Below, in pieces: positions 13,601 to 24,447 of a DNA stretch of 64,000 bases. Under the pieces are notes generated by a model, which made no database searches, was not told the origin of the DNA, and saw nothing but the letters and a program-made list of their open reading frames with translations. The stretch spans positions 14,597,502 through 14,661,501 of the forward strand of contig NC_092863.1 of assembly GCF_032062135.1 (NCBI RefSeq), given 5' to 3'. This DNA is from Pyxicephalus adspersus. Lineage: Eukaryota > Chordata > Amphibia > Anura > Pyxicephalidae. Position numbers and translations under genes: made by a program. Positions within the stretch are counted from its first letter, which is position 1, and each line of letters starts with the position of its first letter.

Positions 13601-16600
13601 GACAATGTCCATGCAGCTGTAGACAATATCCTGGTAGTCAAATCTGATACAGAAGAAACAGCAATTGCCGCTGTGTGAGGAATGGTTATATCCATAGGGA
13701 ATCAGGCCTCATCAAACTATGGCCCAGCAAGCAAAAAATATGAACATCCCATCAAACATTTACTGCCAGGTGACTTCACAATAACCCAGAATGTTCTCAT
13801 AGGAAATAACTCTTAATAAACCTATTTAGGTGCCATAATTACTGTACAATATGGCTTTGATGTAGTACCATCTTTGAAGTCTTTTCGGCTTAGCTATGTA
13901 GAACCTGATTAATGCACCTTCCTAATATTTACACCTTGATACCTGGACCCTTCCCCCCTATAGGATATGTAAACCTTTCGGTCTGTTAAATATAATGTTG
14001 TCTTTGCCTGTGCTGCACACATATTAGCTGCAATACCCCTAGCTATTTCTAGGACTTCAGAACCCTTCCCTTCAATGTATGGAGAAGAAAAGAGGTGAGG
14101 GTTGTAGGGTAACAACACTGCTTCTCCATAGATACAATATGGTGAGTGACCACATTTTATGACTCATAAACTTCAATATTTTACATGTTTAGAACTTTAG
14201 GCATCAAATAATCTGCAGCAATAAACCTTTCCAATAGCAAACTCTTATCCTTAATTGCTTACATTTAACCTGACACCAACCCTTACCCTAAACTTAAGCT
14301 TTAGCCAAACCCCTAACACCGGCATGTCAAATCCACATCCTTGAAATAAAATGTAAGGGCTCACATTTTGTCCATGGACGGCTAAACCTATCGAATTACA
14401 GGAAGAAGGATTAAAGCTTGTAGATATGGAGCCCTGAAAGAGTATTGAGTGTACATAAGCTAAGTGTAGTTTTTATTAACTTAAAAATAGCAATGGGTTT
14501 ATTCTATTCAAATTTCGAAAAACCTCCGAGGGATGCCAAGACGGAGGAAAGAGCCACATGTAGGCGAAAACACACCAATGTGATATGCTTGTCATAGCTC
14601 TAAACCTCAATAGGTGAACTGAAATCCAGAATAAAAGAGCAAAGCACTGGAAAACAGACAAAGACAATGAAAGCGGCCCGTATATAAGAATGAAAAGGGA
14701 AAGATGAGAGATGGATGGAGGCTGGGCCGCAGAAGTGGAGAAAGTGTAAGTGCGGGGAGCGAGGGCGGGCGGGGGAGATATAAGGAGGCTGAGAGCCTGT
14801 AGGATGGAGCTAATCACCTTTTACCACTTTCATTGTGAGCACTCTGAAAAACACAGCTAAATATAGCGAGAACAAAACAGCTGCATACAGAGAGTGTGAG
14901 AATGGAGGATGCTGGGAGTGCATAAAATGAGGCGAAAGGCCTCTAACAAGTCGACTATGGAGAAATAATGGATTTTACTGCGATAAATTCTTAAAGGAAG
15001 ACTGTACTAGGGATCCGTTAGGTAAGGTAATGGGAAGACGAGAAATCTGGCTCCATAAGGTGCCCACTCACCAGTGTTCTAGATCTGGCTGCTCGGTGGT
15101 CTTGTTGTTGGATCTACATCCAATTATAGTGTTAGGGCATAGTTTAGAAGTTGGGTGAGAGCTTTAAAGTTTAGCTTTTTTGGAAGTTCAATGGTCTGTT
15201 GATTAAGTATTAAGAGCTCTCCCTTGTGTTCTTCCTTTTAGCTGGGTACACCACCTGCCACTTTTTATTAACTACCCGGCTGTTTTTGGGTGGTTATTTA
15301 TAAGCTGGATCACAATACAGGGGCTGCCACCCACCTACAATTTCTTCCCACTCTGGGTTGACCACTGTTAGGGTTATGGTGTTGGCTCAGTGGCAAGCAC
15401 TCTAACCTTAGCAGCACCAGAGTCCTAGGGTTGTCTCTCAGCTAGAACACTATCTTCAAGGGGTATATGATGTCCCCATGTCTGCGTGGGTTTCCCACAT
15501 ATCTCAAAAACATGCAATTAGGTTTACTGACTTCCAAAATTGTCCCATAGACTGTGTTATTGTCGATGACTATCGTAGGGACATTAGATTGTGAGCTTCT
15601 ATGATGCACAATTAATGACGTGACTATGGACTTTGTAAAGCACTGTGTATTATGTTGTTATATAAGTTATTAATATTAGGTTTGGAGGTGACCGGTGGTA
15701 GGACCTCACATTATCTCACAGGTGATAAGGGTTCCGTTGCAGAGGATTACATATTATAGGAATGGTTGGGTGTTTTAGTACTGCAATGGGAGGGGGTGTT
15801 ATGGATCCACATTAAAAGTTAGATTGGATGATAGGTGTTTTGGTTTAGGAGATTAAGAGGTAAAAAGATAGGCTTGGCATTGGGAAGGGGTTGTTCACAT
15901 TAATTCATATTAGGGATTACACAATAAGTGATTAGTAGGAAAGGAGTAGGGACACTTTAGTAAGTAGTAACCATAATATCCACAATAGTCTTGGCACCAG
16001 GAACCTGAACATGTCCAGCCGGTGGTTGCTGGTCCCTGGAACATTTTAATGTGGTGGCAGAGTGTATTCCAAACACAGATGTGCCAAGTATCCTCACCAG
16101 ATTGAGAGAGACCTAAAAAATGGGCACCTTATGGACAATTCTATGCAGTGTCACACTATTATTAGCTTGGTGCTTAGAATAGGTTTACAATAAAACTGAA
16201 CTCCAAGCATCAAAAATCAAAGCTGACATAAATGGGTGCAGTTTTACCTACTCCAGTATTTCAATTCCTGAGTATTTGAGTAAGTCCTAAGATTTCCCAT
16301 CTTTAGAAGACAGATATGTAAAATACACAATACAACCTGGTCGCCAGTCTACGGCATTCAAGGTGCAAAGGCAGACCGGTGACTGATGTTGATTCAAAGC
16401 TTTATTTTGTATGGTTTTATTTGAATTTTACATGTTAACATCTTTGTGTGTGACTTCTGAAATTTACACACTTGCTTCTCAATATTTTTATGACTGTAGG
16501 CTTCTATATTCTTGCAACAACATGGCGAGTCTATGAAGCATCAATATAAAGGAGTCAAGAGAGAGTCCCCCCAAAAAATAGTGTAAAATAATGCCAAATA

Positions 16601-17312
16601 ATTTCCTATTGGTCCATCAATTAGATTATCTACTAGAGGAGTTCTATATTCAATACCCAACCATTTCTAAAATGAGAAATCAGAGACATAAAAAAGCAAT
16701 AATCTTGATGTGTGTTACCCATAGAAATCAGTCCAGGGATTACATTTTATTAATTTAGAACAGCCAGTGAATGTTTTTAAATGATTCCTCACCTACTGAA
16801 ATTTGGTTTTTACCTAATTAAAAGGGTACTATCCAAAACCTGTATTATCTGCTTGAGTGGGCATTTCCTAAATACATCAGATTCCAGAGAAGGGATTCCC
16901 CCCGCATGTGTCTGCAAACCCCCAACACCCACAAATCAGTTATTAAAGTGTCAGTATCTCTTCTAACTAGATTCCAAAACTTATTTCCTTTATGTATTTT
17001 ACATTTAAGATAGGAGATTGGATCAACTAAAAACATTACCAACTGGGTCTGTCATGGTGGGAGCTAGGTGGACCTGGGCTATATGGTCAATTGACTTTCC
17101 AGCAGTGGAGCTAACATGATGGTTTATGATTCATCTCAGCAACCAGACCAGACTGAAATGTCTTTGTTGGCTGCAGATAAACTTCTTAATGATGTTGTTA
17201 ATGAACTGAATTTTTAAATAAGGTGATTTAGACAACTTCATTAACCACAAATGTGCAGTCTTATGTAATTATCATCATAATCTACTTACTTTAAAATCCA
17301 AGTATGCTGGAG

Positions 17313-17365
<53 letters not shown>

Positions 17366-19248
17366 CACACACACACACACATATATACACATACATACAC
17401 ACACACAGAGGAGGATTAGCATGGGAGTGCGGCGTTCATGCAACATTCCTTTAGTCTGCAGACATCAGTAGAGCTAAAAATACACAGCTGGAATTATATA
17501 TAGACCATCACACACAATCTTTGGCACATGTTTGTGCCATTTTGCATCTATGTGCGCACTGATGCTCAGTTTACACACAAACGACCACACAACACAGAAG
17601 AGGCATAAACAGCTATAGCATATATAAGGGTTCTGATTGCTGGGAGTAAAAGATACAGTTTGTTATGGTTGGGTATTATTATTGGGGCAGATAGAAGGAA
17701 GGACATTTGGAGTTATATATTTAGATTTATGTCATTGAAGTCTTATTTACTAAGGAAAAGTGTAAAAGCCTAACGCCCAAAACTGATTTTATTTCTACCA
17801 CCCTTGTCTTTTGAGGCGCCCATTACCATGCTGATTCCAGGCCATATGCTATTTAATGTTTGAAATGTGCTTTGATGGAAGGCACTGAAAGAAGTCTCCT
17901 CTCCACAAGAAATCAAAATAAATCTAAATCACCAATCATTTGCATCCAGAAAATGTATAGCTGGTTTTATGTGATCATTAGTGGCATGTGAAGCAGGGTA
18001 AGTGTGTTTATGTGAATAACATGTTGTATCACCAATCTCATACCACTGTTTAAAGGGCAAGGATTTGCAGAGGGGGCGGATGGCCCATTTTGAAGCACTT
18101 ACCTAGCTGGAGGAACTAGTGTCTGCTATTGGTTTGGCAGGGTGCATGCCTAACAGCCCCAATGTATGTTGTCCCATGCCAGTACTGTTTTGTTGGGTTC
18201 AAGGGCATTTAACAACAAAAAAAAGCCACCTAAAAATGCAGCAGATTGAACAGTGCATACCTAAAATCAGATCCAGGAGGAGTGATCATGCAAATCATTG
18301 GCAAAGCAGATTTGAAGTATTTGCTGCTACGGTATCTGTTATGTACACTTTGCACATCTTTTTCTACTATATATCTACAGCCTTACTATAAATATGTATT
18401 GCCTTATTATATATATATAAATATATATACACACACACACATGTACAGCCTTACTATATATACACATGTACAGCCTTACTATATATACACATGTACAGCC
18501 TTACTATATATACATGTATTGTCTTACTATATATACACATGTACAGCCTTACTATATATACATGTATTGTCTTACTATATATACATGTACAGCCTTACTA
18601 TATATACATGTACAGCCTTACTATATATACAGTGTATTAGAAGGAGGTGAGACAGGTCCTGATGTCTGTGTATTAGAAGGAGGTGAGATGTCTGAGTATG
18701 TCAGGTACATATCCCCACCATATGAGACACACTGCATCAAAGCATTGTGAAGAAGTGACAAGTATCCCAGACCTCTGTGTGTGAAGTGGATGAGATAAAT
18801 ATCTGATCACAGAGAACTTTTCTCTATAGATTTGCAGTGGATTAAACTAAAGCAAGCTACTCTAAGATCAGAGAGGAAGACTGTATATAAGGCTTCAGGT
18901 GCAGCAAAGGCAGGCAGACGGATGCAGGAGCAAAGGTGACAAGGTGTCAATAGGGGAGAAGCATTACGGTAAAGCCACGACATGAAAATGAACTATGAGC
19001 AGTCCATCAAAGATGCTAGAGATGTTTGGTTCATAGTTTGGATGGGGAAAACTCTTCCTGATCACACTAAACAAGCCAGGTAAAGGTAAGAAGCGGGGAC
19101 TTATAAACTAAAAAACATGGTGATGACTAGTTCTGGATGGAGCTCCCTATGAATGAAACCTGGAAAGTCATCTCACCTGCAGTGGGCATGCTGTGCCCCT
19201 GTGCCCGGCTCAGGAGCTCCAACGCTGGCTCTCGCCCCTTAACACCAT
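1450..19248 (-). CDS. HDAC5: Histone deacetylase 5 (class IIa), N-terminal regulatory half; gene continues past the left edge
   Basis: Eleven minus-strand exons with GT/AG borders and consistent phases: 19248-19177, 11486-11221, 7836-7692, 7559-7448, 6795-6665, 6214-6083, 5487-5375, 3762-3649, 2925-2748, 2115-1925 and 1662-1450. Together they give 1,667 nt, about 555 codons, aligning with the first ~600 residues of human HDAC5. In order they show the GREP N-terminal motif, a glutamine-rich helix, the MEF2-binding segment [11 protein letters not shown], the 14-3-3 site RKTASEP, a basic nuclear-localisation region ([12 protein letters not shown]), the second 14-3-3 site [10 protein letters not shown], and an acidic stretch. 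HDAC5 represses MEF2 targets in the nucleus and is exported when CaMK/PKD phosphorylate the 14-3-3 sites (family knowledge). The zinc-dependent deacetylase domain and nuclear export signal are absent because the gene runs off the window, not because it is broken. HDAC4 and HDAC9 are paralogues, but the residues match HDAC5 best and the neighbours HROB and ASB16 confirm it. Confidence 0.96.
1925..2115 (-). CDS. HDAC5: HDAC5 exon: second 14-3-3 phospho-site
   Basis: The acceptor is tctgtttcag and the donor gcaag|gtagcc. It encodes [14 protein letters not shown], then [18 protein letters not shown] and [19 protein letters not shown]. The serine equivalent to human Ser498 is the codon at 2011-2009, and its 14-3-3 context is fully conserved. 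Confidence 0.96.
2748..2925 (-). CDS. HDAC5: HDAC5 exon: variable linker and [10 protein letters not shown] segment
   Basis: The acceptor is tttattag and the donor aacag|gtatat. It encodes [18 protein letters not shown], a variable stretch, then [20 protein letters not shown], matching human [19 protein letters not shown]. It leaves in phase 1. Confidence 0.95.
3649..3762 (-). CDS. HDAC5: HDAC5 exon: [10 protein letters not shown] segment
   Basis: The acceptor is gcttacag and the donor ctcagt|gtaagt. It has 38 codons with no split codon. It carries the [10 protein letters not shown] core conserved among HDAC4, HDAC5 and HDAC9, and the rest of the exon has diverged from human. Confidence 0.94.
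4135..4700. mobile_element. Non-autonomous hAT-type DNA transposon with internal tandem repeats
   Basis: The ends CGGGAGTGTCAAACTC and GAGTTTGACACTCCTG form terminal inverted repeats. Flanks ggctagat and tgctagat are a near-perfect 8-base target duplication of hAT type. No transposase is encoded. Internally a unit of about 90-97 bases (ctactacaattccc ... gcagagaggccgctggtct) occurs three times, starting at 4312, 4402 and 4499. A shorter copy of the same element lies at 41249-41648. Confidence 0.75.
5375..5487 (-). CDS. HDAC5: HDAC5 exon: Ser/Pro-rich linker
   Basis: The acceptor is ctcttgcag and the donor gtgag|gtaagt. It encodes [37 protein letters not shown]. It is nearly identical to the human [17 protein letters not shown] segment. 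It is entered in phase 1 and left in phase 0. Confidence 0.95.
5592..5677. mobile_element. Very short hAT-like MITE
   Basis: The ends CAGGGGTTGGCAACC and GGTTGCAGACCCCTG are inverted repeats of about 15 bases around only 86 bases. Flanks agttaaac and acctaaac share 6 of 8 bases, consistent with a decayed 8-base target duplication. Confidence 0.55.
6083..6214 (-). CDS. HDAC5: HDAC5 exon: 14-3-3 phospho-site and nuclear localisation region
   Basis: The acceptor is ctcttccag and the donor attcagg|gttggt, which is weaker than its neighbours. It encodes [20 protein letters not shown] then [20 protein letters not shown]. The serine equivalent to human Ser259 is the codon at 6212-6210, and the basic tripartite region follows directly. 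The exon leaves in phase 1. Confidence 0.96.
6665..6795 (-). CDS. HDAC5: HDAC5 exon: linker ending at the first 14-3-3 site
   Basis: The acceptor is ttattag and the donor actg|gtaagt. It encodes [17 protein letters not shown], then [20 protein letters not shown] and Thr. The last nucleotide begins the Ala codon that precedes the phospho-serine, so the 14-3-3 motif RKTASEP is divided between this exon and the next. Confidence 0.96.
7448..7559 (-). CDS. HDAC5: HDAC5 exon: MEF2-binding segment
   Basis: The acceptor is catcaag and the donor tgttg|gtgag. It encodes [38 protein letters not shown]. The amphipathic [10 protein letters not shown] stretch is the MEF2-docking helix of class IIa HDACs. 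The exon leaves in phase 2 inside the Trp codon. Confidence 0.96.
7692..7836 (-). CDS. HDAC5: HDAC5 exon: end of glutamine-rich coiled coil
   Basis: The acceptor is gcgtccag and the donor gaga|gtaag. It encodes [19 protein letters not shown] through [12 protein letters not shown]. Human HDAC5 has two tandem QQQEMLAAK-type units here, whereas this gene has one, a shortening of about nine residues. The exon leaves in phase 1, splitting the Ser codon. Confidence 0.96.
9595..10195 (+). mobile_element. L2/CR1-like LINE 3' end, degenerate
   Basis: The plus strand encodes broken reverse-transcriptase C-terminal motifs: [13 protein letters not shown], a [12 protein letters not shown] block, then [20 protein letters not shown] followed by IRLAPT. 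These match the 'HWLP..RI.FKI ... R.FS.A.P.LWN.LP..IR' pattern of L2-type LINEs. Its 3' tail (TTGTAAACTCTTCTGGGCAG ... GGCGCTATATA, then AATAATATTA repeats) resembles the SINE tails in this window. Stops and frameshifts show it is dead. Confidence 0.75.
10309..10875. repeat. Polypurine tract of about 560 bases
   Basis: The plus strand is almost wholly A/G (variants of ggaaagaagaag), with few pyrimidines. The complementary ORFs are low-complexity Phe/Leu/Ser strings and are not genes. Such mirror-like purine runs can form triplex (H-DNA). Confidence 0.8.
11221..11486 (-). CDS. HDAC5: HDAC5 exon: variable linker and first part of the glutamine-rich helix
   Basis: The acceptor is tttcaaacag and the donor aag|gtagg. 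It encodes the [12 protein letters not shown] linker, then the helix [20 protein letters not shown] and [19 protein letters not shown], ending at QKHLK in phase 0. In class IIa HDACs this helix mediates oligomerisation. The upstream flank is an intron of about 7.7 kb. Confidence 0.96.
12413..12742 (+). mobile_element. tRNA-derived SINE, copy 1
   Basis: It begins gggcagcacggtggctcagt. Box A (TGGCTCAGTGG) and a degenerate box B (GATTTGAATC) of an RNA polymerase III promoter are visible. The body contains GTTTGCAGGTTCTCC and GGGTTTCCTCCCACA. The tail GTGCTATATAAATACTGTG plus (AAT)n is LINE-like. Confidence 0.75.
15215..15368. repeat. Short dispersed repeat ('TTTTAGCTGGGTACACCACC'), copy 1
   Basis: It shares blocks ttttagctgggta, caccacctgccactttt, cggctgtttttggg and acaataCaggggctgccacc with the copy at 53376-53544. 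It is bounded by a SINE on its right. It is probably a MITE. Confidence 0.55.
15371..15678 (+). mobile_element. tRNA-derived SINE, copy 3 (degenerate)
   Basis: It has the same order of blocks as the 12413 copy (TTGGCTCAGTGG, ACACTATCTTCAAGG, GTGGGTTTCCCACAT, GACTATGGACTTTGTAAAGC) but with many substitutions. It therefore looks older. It directly follows the short repeat at 15215-15368. Confidence 0.65.
17313..17405. repeat. TA/CA microsatellite
   Basis: Runs of (TA)n then (CA)n with short interruptions, in the HDAC5 7.7 kb intron. Confidence 0.9.
18379..18632. repeat. 25-base minisatellite
   Basis: About nine copies of a unit like tgtacagccttactatata (plus tacaca), with 21-25 base spacing and a (TA)n(CA)n insertion at its left end. 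The apparent long ORFs here come from the repeat and are not genes. Confidence 0.85.
19177..19248 (-). CDS. HDAC5: HDAC5 first recognised coding exon (GREPALELL segment)
   Basis: The acceptor cctctgcag lies before 19248 and the donor gcag|gtgag begins at 19176. It encodes [18 protein letters not shown] and HSMPTA, aligning with human DGMSGREPSLEILPR. It enters and leaves in phase 1. The human start residues (MNSPNES) come from an upstream exon that I could not find. The frame stays open upstream to ATGs at 19330 and 19294, so a transcript starting just upstream could use either as an alternative start. Confidence 0.88.
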
Positions 19249-20614
19249 CTGCAGAGGACACACAGGGCTCGGTCTCATAAATAGTCTGCAGCATGTCAGG
19301 CAGCGCCAGGGCTCTGGGAAGCAGCAACATTCCCGGACCCCTCTCTGCTGCCAGCTACCAGCCAACCTCCCCTCCCCGCTTCCCCAAAAACGCCTGCCCT
19401 GCTTCCAACAACTCCGACACTTTGGGTTCTTCTTTAACAATGGCTCAGCTTAGGCACAGAAGTCAGATAATCCATCGGACGTGGCTGGGAGTCGGTGGGT
19501 GGCAGTGCCTTGAGGTGTTGGGAAGGTTTTTAGTTAGGCCTGTACCCTGCCCTCCCCCTTCTGCCTAGTGAGCGCTAGTGGAAGGTTCTGCAGTAGAGCG
19601 ACTGAAATAGAACAGGAGAGGAGGAGTTTGATATAAATAGACAGGAGAGAGAGAGCAGGGAGAAAGGAGAACGCTGCAGGGGGATAAGGAAGGACTGCTC
19701 AGGAATAACACAGCACAAGTGTCACACCAGACACACACCGGGGAATGGGGGGCGACCACCAATATATAAACAGGCAAAAATAGCGCAAAGTAATACCATA
19801 AATAAGTCTACAACATAATGTTTATGAAGCTTTACCCTACAATCTCACCGCCAGTAGCCTTTTAATAACTTGGAATAATATGGGTTGCTGCACCCTGCAC
19901 ACACCATAGCGCTAAGTTTATAAGGAAGCCAAAGCGAGATACCAACAAACACCGCTATCCAGTCCTGACAGGTGAAATAGCCTCAGAGTGGACTTGGAAA
20001 ACAAGTTACAAATTTGCATCAATAAATTCCAATCAACTTAAAAAGCAAGCCTTCATCTGTAGACAGGTGACTTTGCCTAGGCAGAGTTGGGGTCACCTGG
20101 TAATACAAAGCATTTTCCCAACCTTCTCTGTCCGTCGGGATCATTGTAGAGGCGGCAGCATGGGATGATCAGTGCCAGGCATATATAAACACAGAATTGA
20201 CACAGCTTATTTTTATTACAGTGTAGATCAGACATGATGGCTCTGTCCTTATGGATACAAAAAAAGCAATTGAAGGCTTTTTCAGAGGCAGTACTGTGAT
20301 GGTATGTGTTATGTGAGGTTATAAACATTGTATAGGTAAGTTTTAGGAGTCCAATCCAGATTAAAGAATAACTTAAGTCTGTTTAACATGAGGAGCAAAA
20401 TAAAGCCATATAAAGTGACTCCATACTTTCTTATCACCATTGCAAGCCTATAGCTAGGATTATACACATGAAGAAGGCTTAACAGCAGGTAGTTTTCCCC
20501 TCCTTGTCATACCTAGGCAAGTCAGAACCCTGTAAAGCATATATATTGCCATTTTCTTCTCTTCTTGTCATATTAACCATTGTGACCAAGACACAAACAA
20601 TGGAAAAAAGTTTG

Positions 20615-21580
20615 TGCTATTAAAGAGAGAGGAGCCATTGGCTATATGAAAGAGAGAAATCATTGGCTTTACAGAGGAGAGATCCTATTGGATGTAAGGA
20701 GGAGAGGAGCCAAGGGCTAAACAGAGGAGAGGTGCCATGGGATGTGGGGATGAGAGGTGTCATTGGCTATACAAAGGGGAGGAGCATTTAAATATACAGA
20801 CCTGAAGAGCCATTGGGTAAATAAAGGAGAGGAGCCATTGCTATAAAGAAGAGAAGAGCCATTGGGCATACAGAAGAGAGGAGCCGAGCCATTGGCTAAA
20901 AGAACAGAGAAGCTATTGGCTAAATAAAGAAGAAGAGCCATTGGCTATACAGAGGAGAGCAACCACTGTCTATATGGAAGAGAGAAGCCATTGGCTAAAA
21001 AAGTGGAGGAGGCATTGCTATGAAGAGGAGAAGACCCATTGGGCATACAGAAGGGAGGAGCCAATGGCTAAAAAGAACAGAGGAGCCATTGGCAAAAAGA
21101 ATATAGGAGCCATTGGCTAAATAAACAGGAGGAGCCAATGGGCATATAGAAGAGAGGAGCCATTGCTATAAAAAGGAAAAGAGCCATTGAGCCCTCAGAA
21201 GAGAGGAGCTATTGGCTAAACAGAACAGAGAAGCCATTGGCTATATAAAGGAGAGGAGCCATTGGCTATACAGAAGAGAGAATCCATTGGCTAAATAAAG
21301 GAGAGGAGCCATTGGCTATACAGAAGAGAGAATCTATTGGCTAAATAAAGAAGAGGAGCCAATGGGAATATAGAAGAGAGCAGACATTGTATATACATAG
21401 CAGAGAAGTCACTGGCTTTAAAAAAGAAAGGAGCCATTGGCTATACAGTGGGGAGAAGTAATTCACTATAGAGAAGCAATCGTAAATACAGGAGAGGAGC
21501 CATTGGCTTTACAAAGTAGAGTAGCGTTTGGAAATACAGAGGTGAGAAATCATTGGCTATACATAGCCATTCCCCCGCAG
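20615..21580. repeat. Minisatellite rich in CCAAT/ATTGG boxes
   Basis: About thirty degenerate units of 24-28 bases, typified by gaggagccattggctatac followed by agaagagag. By hand count about 22 units contain ATTGG and three contain CCAAT. Many read TAGCCAATGGC on the minus strand, a full match to the NF-Y consensus RRCCAATSR. Units vary and purine-rich linkers separate them. No gene is encoded. Confidence 0.85.
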
Positions 21581-22854
21581 TTCCCCGGCTTCCCTCTCAT
21601 GTTTCCTCCTATCAGATAATTTGAATGAATTCATATAGGATAGCAGTTATCAGTTCACTTACAATCACCTAACATGTTAATAACCTGGTAGAAATAAGAC
21701 TGTTCCAGTTGCTCTTTAATCCTGTTACTGTATATAAGGCCTTAATAATGGCGTAAGCACCAAACAGGTCTATTTTTATGCACAGAGAAAATACAGACTA
21801 GAGCATAGGTAAGAGACACAGAGCGCGGCTCTGCACAGTGTCATTAAGATGTCACTCTGAATTCCCCACACAAATAGCAAGATGTGCTTATTATTAGACA
21901 CACCGCGAGTATATATAGCCGAGACCTCATTCCAGAGACATGTCATTAAAGTAATGCGTGACCTGTGCCAGCACTTCACAAGCAGGGTTATCATAAATTA
22001 AAGGCGGAGATGTATAGCTTGGATAGAAGTGACAGAACAGCCCAGCGTATAATCCACCCAGAGGATTGGGGTGAATAATCCTAACCCAACACCATCATTA
22101 AAGAAGTACTGCGAATGGAACACAGCTCATTGAGCTGAAATGACTAAAAGAAGAACCTCTGCGTTATTATTGCAGGGCTCACCTTACAATCTGATATGAT
22201 GGGACTTTAATATTTGTATTTTATTCTATAATTATTGTATTAAATGTACTCATTTGTAATTTCTTCAATAAATCAGCTTGATAGTTGAAATCTGTCTAAT
22301 ACACTTTATGTATATCAAAAAGGTCTTGAATGTCTTTACGTTAGCTTTTTCCCTGCCAGCAGGTCCCTTGAACTCTGTGTTGAAGCAGTGGCCTTTCTAC
22401 TGAGGTCTAACACACTCCCTACTGAGTTTGACCTATAGCTCTGCAACCAGCTCATATTATCCACTGATTAGGGATATCTGGTTCTCAGGGGTATGTCAGA
22501 CCACCACAGAGAGACCACTGCTTCCACACGGGCAGCTAGACCTCACTCTGCAGCTGCTGGAAGGGAACAGGCTTTTTTAATATAGGCTGTGGCTAGAACA
22601 CTAGATGTAATACATTGAACACTTTTTGTTTTATACCCCCATAATGTAATTAGCTAATTTAAACTAAAGTTCTGGAATGGCATAGGGTGCATTATAAAGG
22701 CAGAATACGCTGGACCGCTGTGTTTTCCTTCTTTGGGGTCAGACAAAACTCTTTCCAAGGTTAGGCCTAAAATTAAATATTATCATGGACAGATAATAAA
22801 ACTATGCATGATGGAGGTCACCCTTAAATGTCAAATAACAACCCCATATAATGA

Positions 22855-22990
22855 AAGTAAAGAGTGATATACGCTGACCAGACAAAACAATAAAACCATG
22901 GGTCTAGTATTGCGAGGGTCCAGCTTGTTCATCTAAACCAGCTCTGACCTGTTGTGACATTGACGTCACAATACCCCTACCTGCCTTCCT
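22855..22990. repeat. Possible dispersed repeat fragment
   Basis: The text 'gctgaccagacaaaacaata' followed by 'aaaccatggg' and 'cagctctgacctgttgtgac' resembles a repeat seen in fish and frog genomes as I recall it. The family was not identified. Confidence 0.3.
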
Positions 22991-24262
22991 GCCCCATATA
23001 TACCAATGTACATTCACCTGTCCCTTAATAATCTAAACCAGCACCAAACTTTTTATCCCAGAGGAACCCCTAAAATGATTCCCTCGTGTTGGGAAATCAA
23101 AGCTAAAAGAAATATATTGGGTGCCAGCTAGAAGACCGTTCCCCGTACGGTGCTCTGAATGCCATCTATTGCTGGTTCTGCCAATTGGATGCCAAGCATG
23201 CAGGCACCAACAAATGTGTGGGGAGTCATACACAGCTCATGACACCTCTCTGGGGCAGCCATTATCAACCAGGCTTCTGTGGAACCCTACAATGGCTCCA
23301 GAAGTTGCCAGGAGTTACATCTGCAGGAAACCAAGGACCTTTTCAGCTGCTTGCAGATGGCATTCTGACTACTAATGTATGAGGCGGGGGTATTCTTCCC
23401 ACTGCAAATAGCATTTATCCCATTACCTGATTATAGCACGGGTACTCGGACATCTAAAAATTATCTTAGGGTTTCCCATGGGTGCAAAATTTGAGGCAGG
23501 TTGCTTCCACTGAACCCTGGTTGAATATGGATGATCTAAAGGGAAACATGATCTCATGGTCCCGGACAAGACAATCTTCTTACATTGCTCAGTGGTGCAG
23601 TTGTGACACTAATGTGCCCAATTTGGGCACTTTCAGAAATCGAAAGGGGTCATTGGGCAGCTTCTGCCATGGACTGTGTGTTCTGACAGTTTTCTCTATT
23701 GGCCTACTATAGTTCTTGGGTCAGAGCAGACAGCTAGCCTTGGCGGCACTGATTATAATGATGTAGCTCATGGAACAGAAAAGGTAATCCAGAACAGGCC
23801 CAATAATATAGGGGCCCTCATCCTATCCACAATACACCTTTACAGATACGGTTATGAGTCTCTGCTCACATGTGGCCTCTAGTGGACAAAACTGGTACTG
23901 ACAACTGCTGTACAAGATACTCAACAGCATAACACTGAATCAACAAACAACCATTTAAACTTTTATTATCTGAGAACTGTTGGCAATACAAGTTTCCCTC
24001 AGGCTCTACAGTCCTCCTGACAACAACTTAAAAATAATAAAAGGGCACGTAAACCCTAAACAAGCTGGCCTTTTTCAAAATAAAAGTAGCAATTATACAA
24101 ATACCATTTTTGACAATCATGTACCCATTCAAAGAGCAGGCCTGTTGACTTGGCCTGTTGGCCTTTTACTAGATAACAACAGCAGGGAGAAACAAGAATG
24201 TGTGTTTGATACAAAATGGTAACTAGAATAGAGGATGGCCAGTTCATTTGGTCACATTTGGC

Positions 24263-24447
24263 CTGATGAAAAAAGTTCTCAAAGACTGGAGAAGATAGAC
24301 TATCAAAAGTAAACCTGGGTGATTCAGCAAAACATTTTAAACTAATAGCAGATCATTTTCAAGAAATCCAATCCAGGTTTGCTGGCTCACCCATGTTCAC
24401 CTATATTTGTCTATCTTCTCCAGTCTTGGAGAGCTTTAATACATCAG
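24263..24447. mobile_element. Palindromic MITE, copy B
   Basis: The left end ctgatgaaaaaagttctcaa plus agactggagaagatagac mirrors the right end gtctatcttctccagtct plus tggagagctttaatacatcag. It is the same family as the 38000-38200 element but older. It has no coding content. Confidence 0.6.

Larger units (their letters stand above)
11487..19176. other. HDAC5 intron of 7.7 kb
   Basis: I see no exon. It holds two SINE copies, a second short repeat, a TA/CA microsatellite and a 25-base minisatellite, all listed separately. The stretch 12,750-15,200 looks unique. Confidence 0.65.

Noticed and set aside
18246..18750. Two long plus-strand ORFs rich in Tyr/Ile
   Set aside because: They arise from the 25-base TA-rich minisatellite.
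19210..19440. 76-residue minus-strand ORF over the first HDAC5 coding exon
   Set aside because: It is out of frame with the conserved GREP motif; the HDAC5 frame is fixed by the downstream exons.
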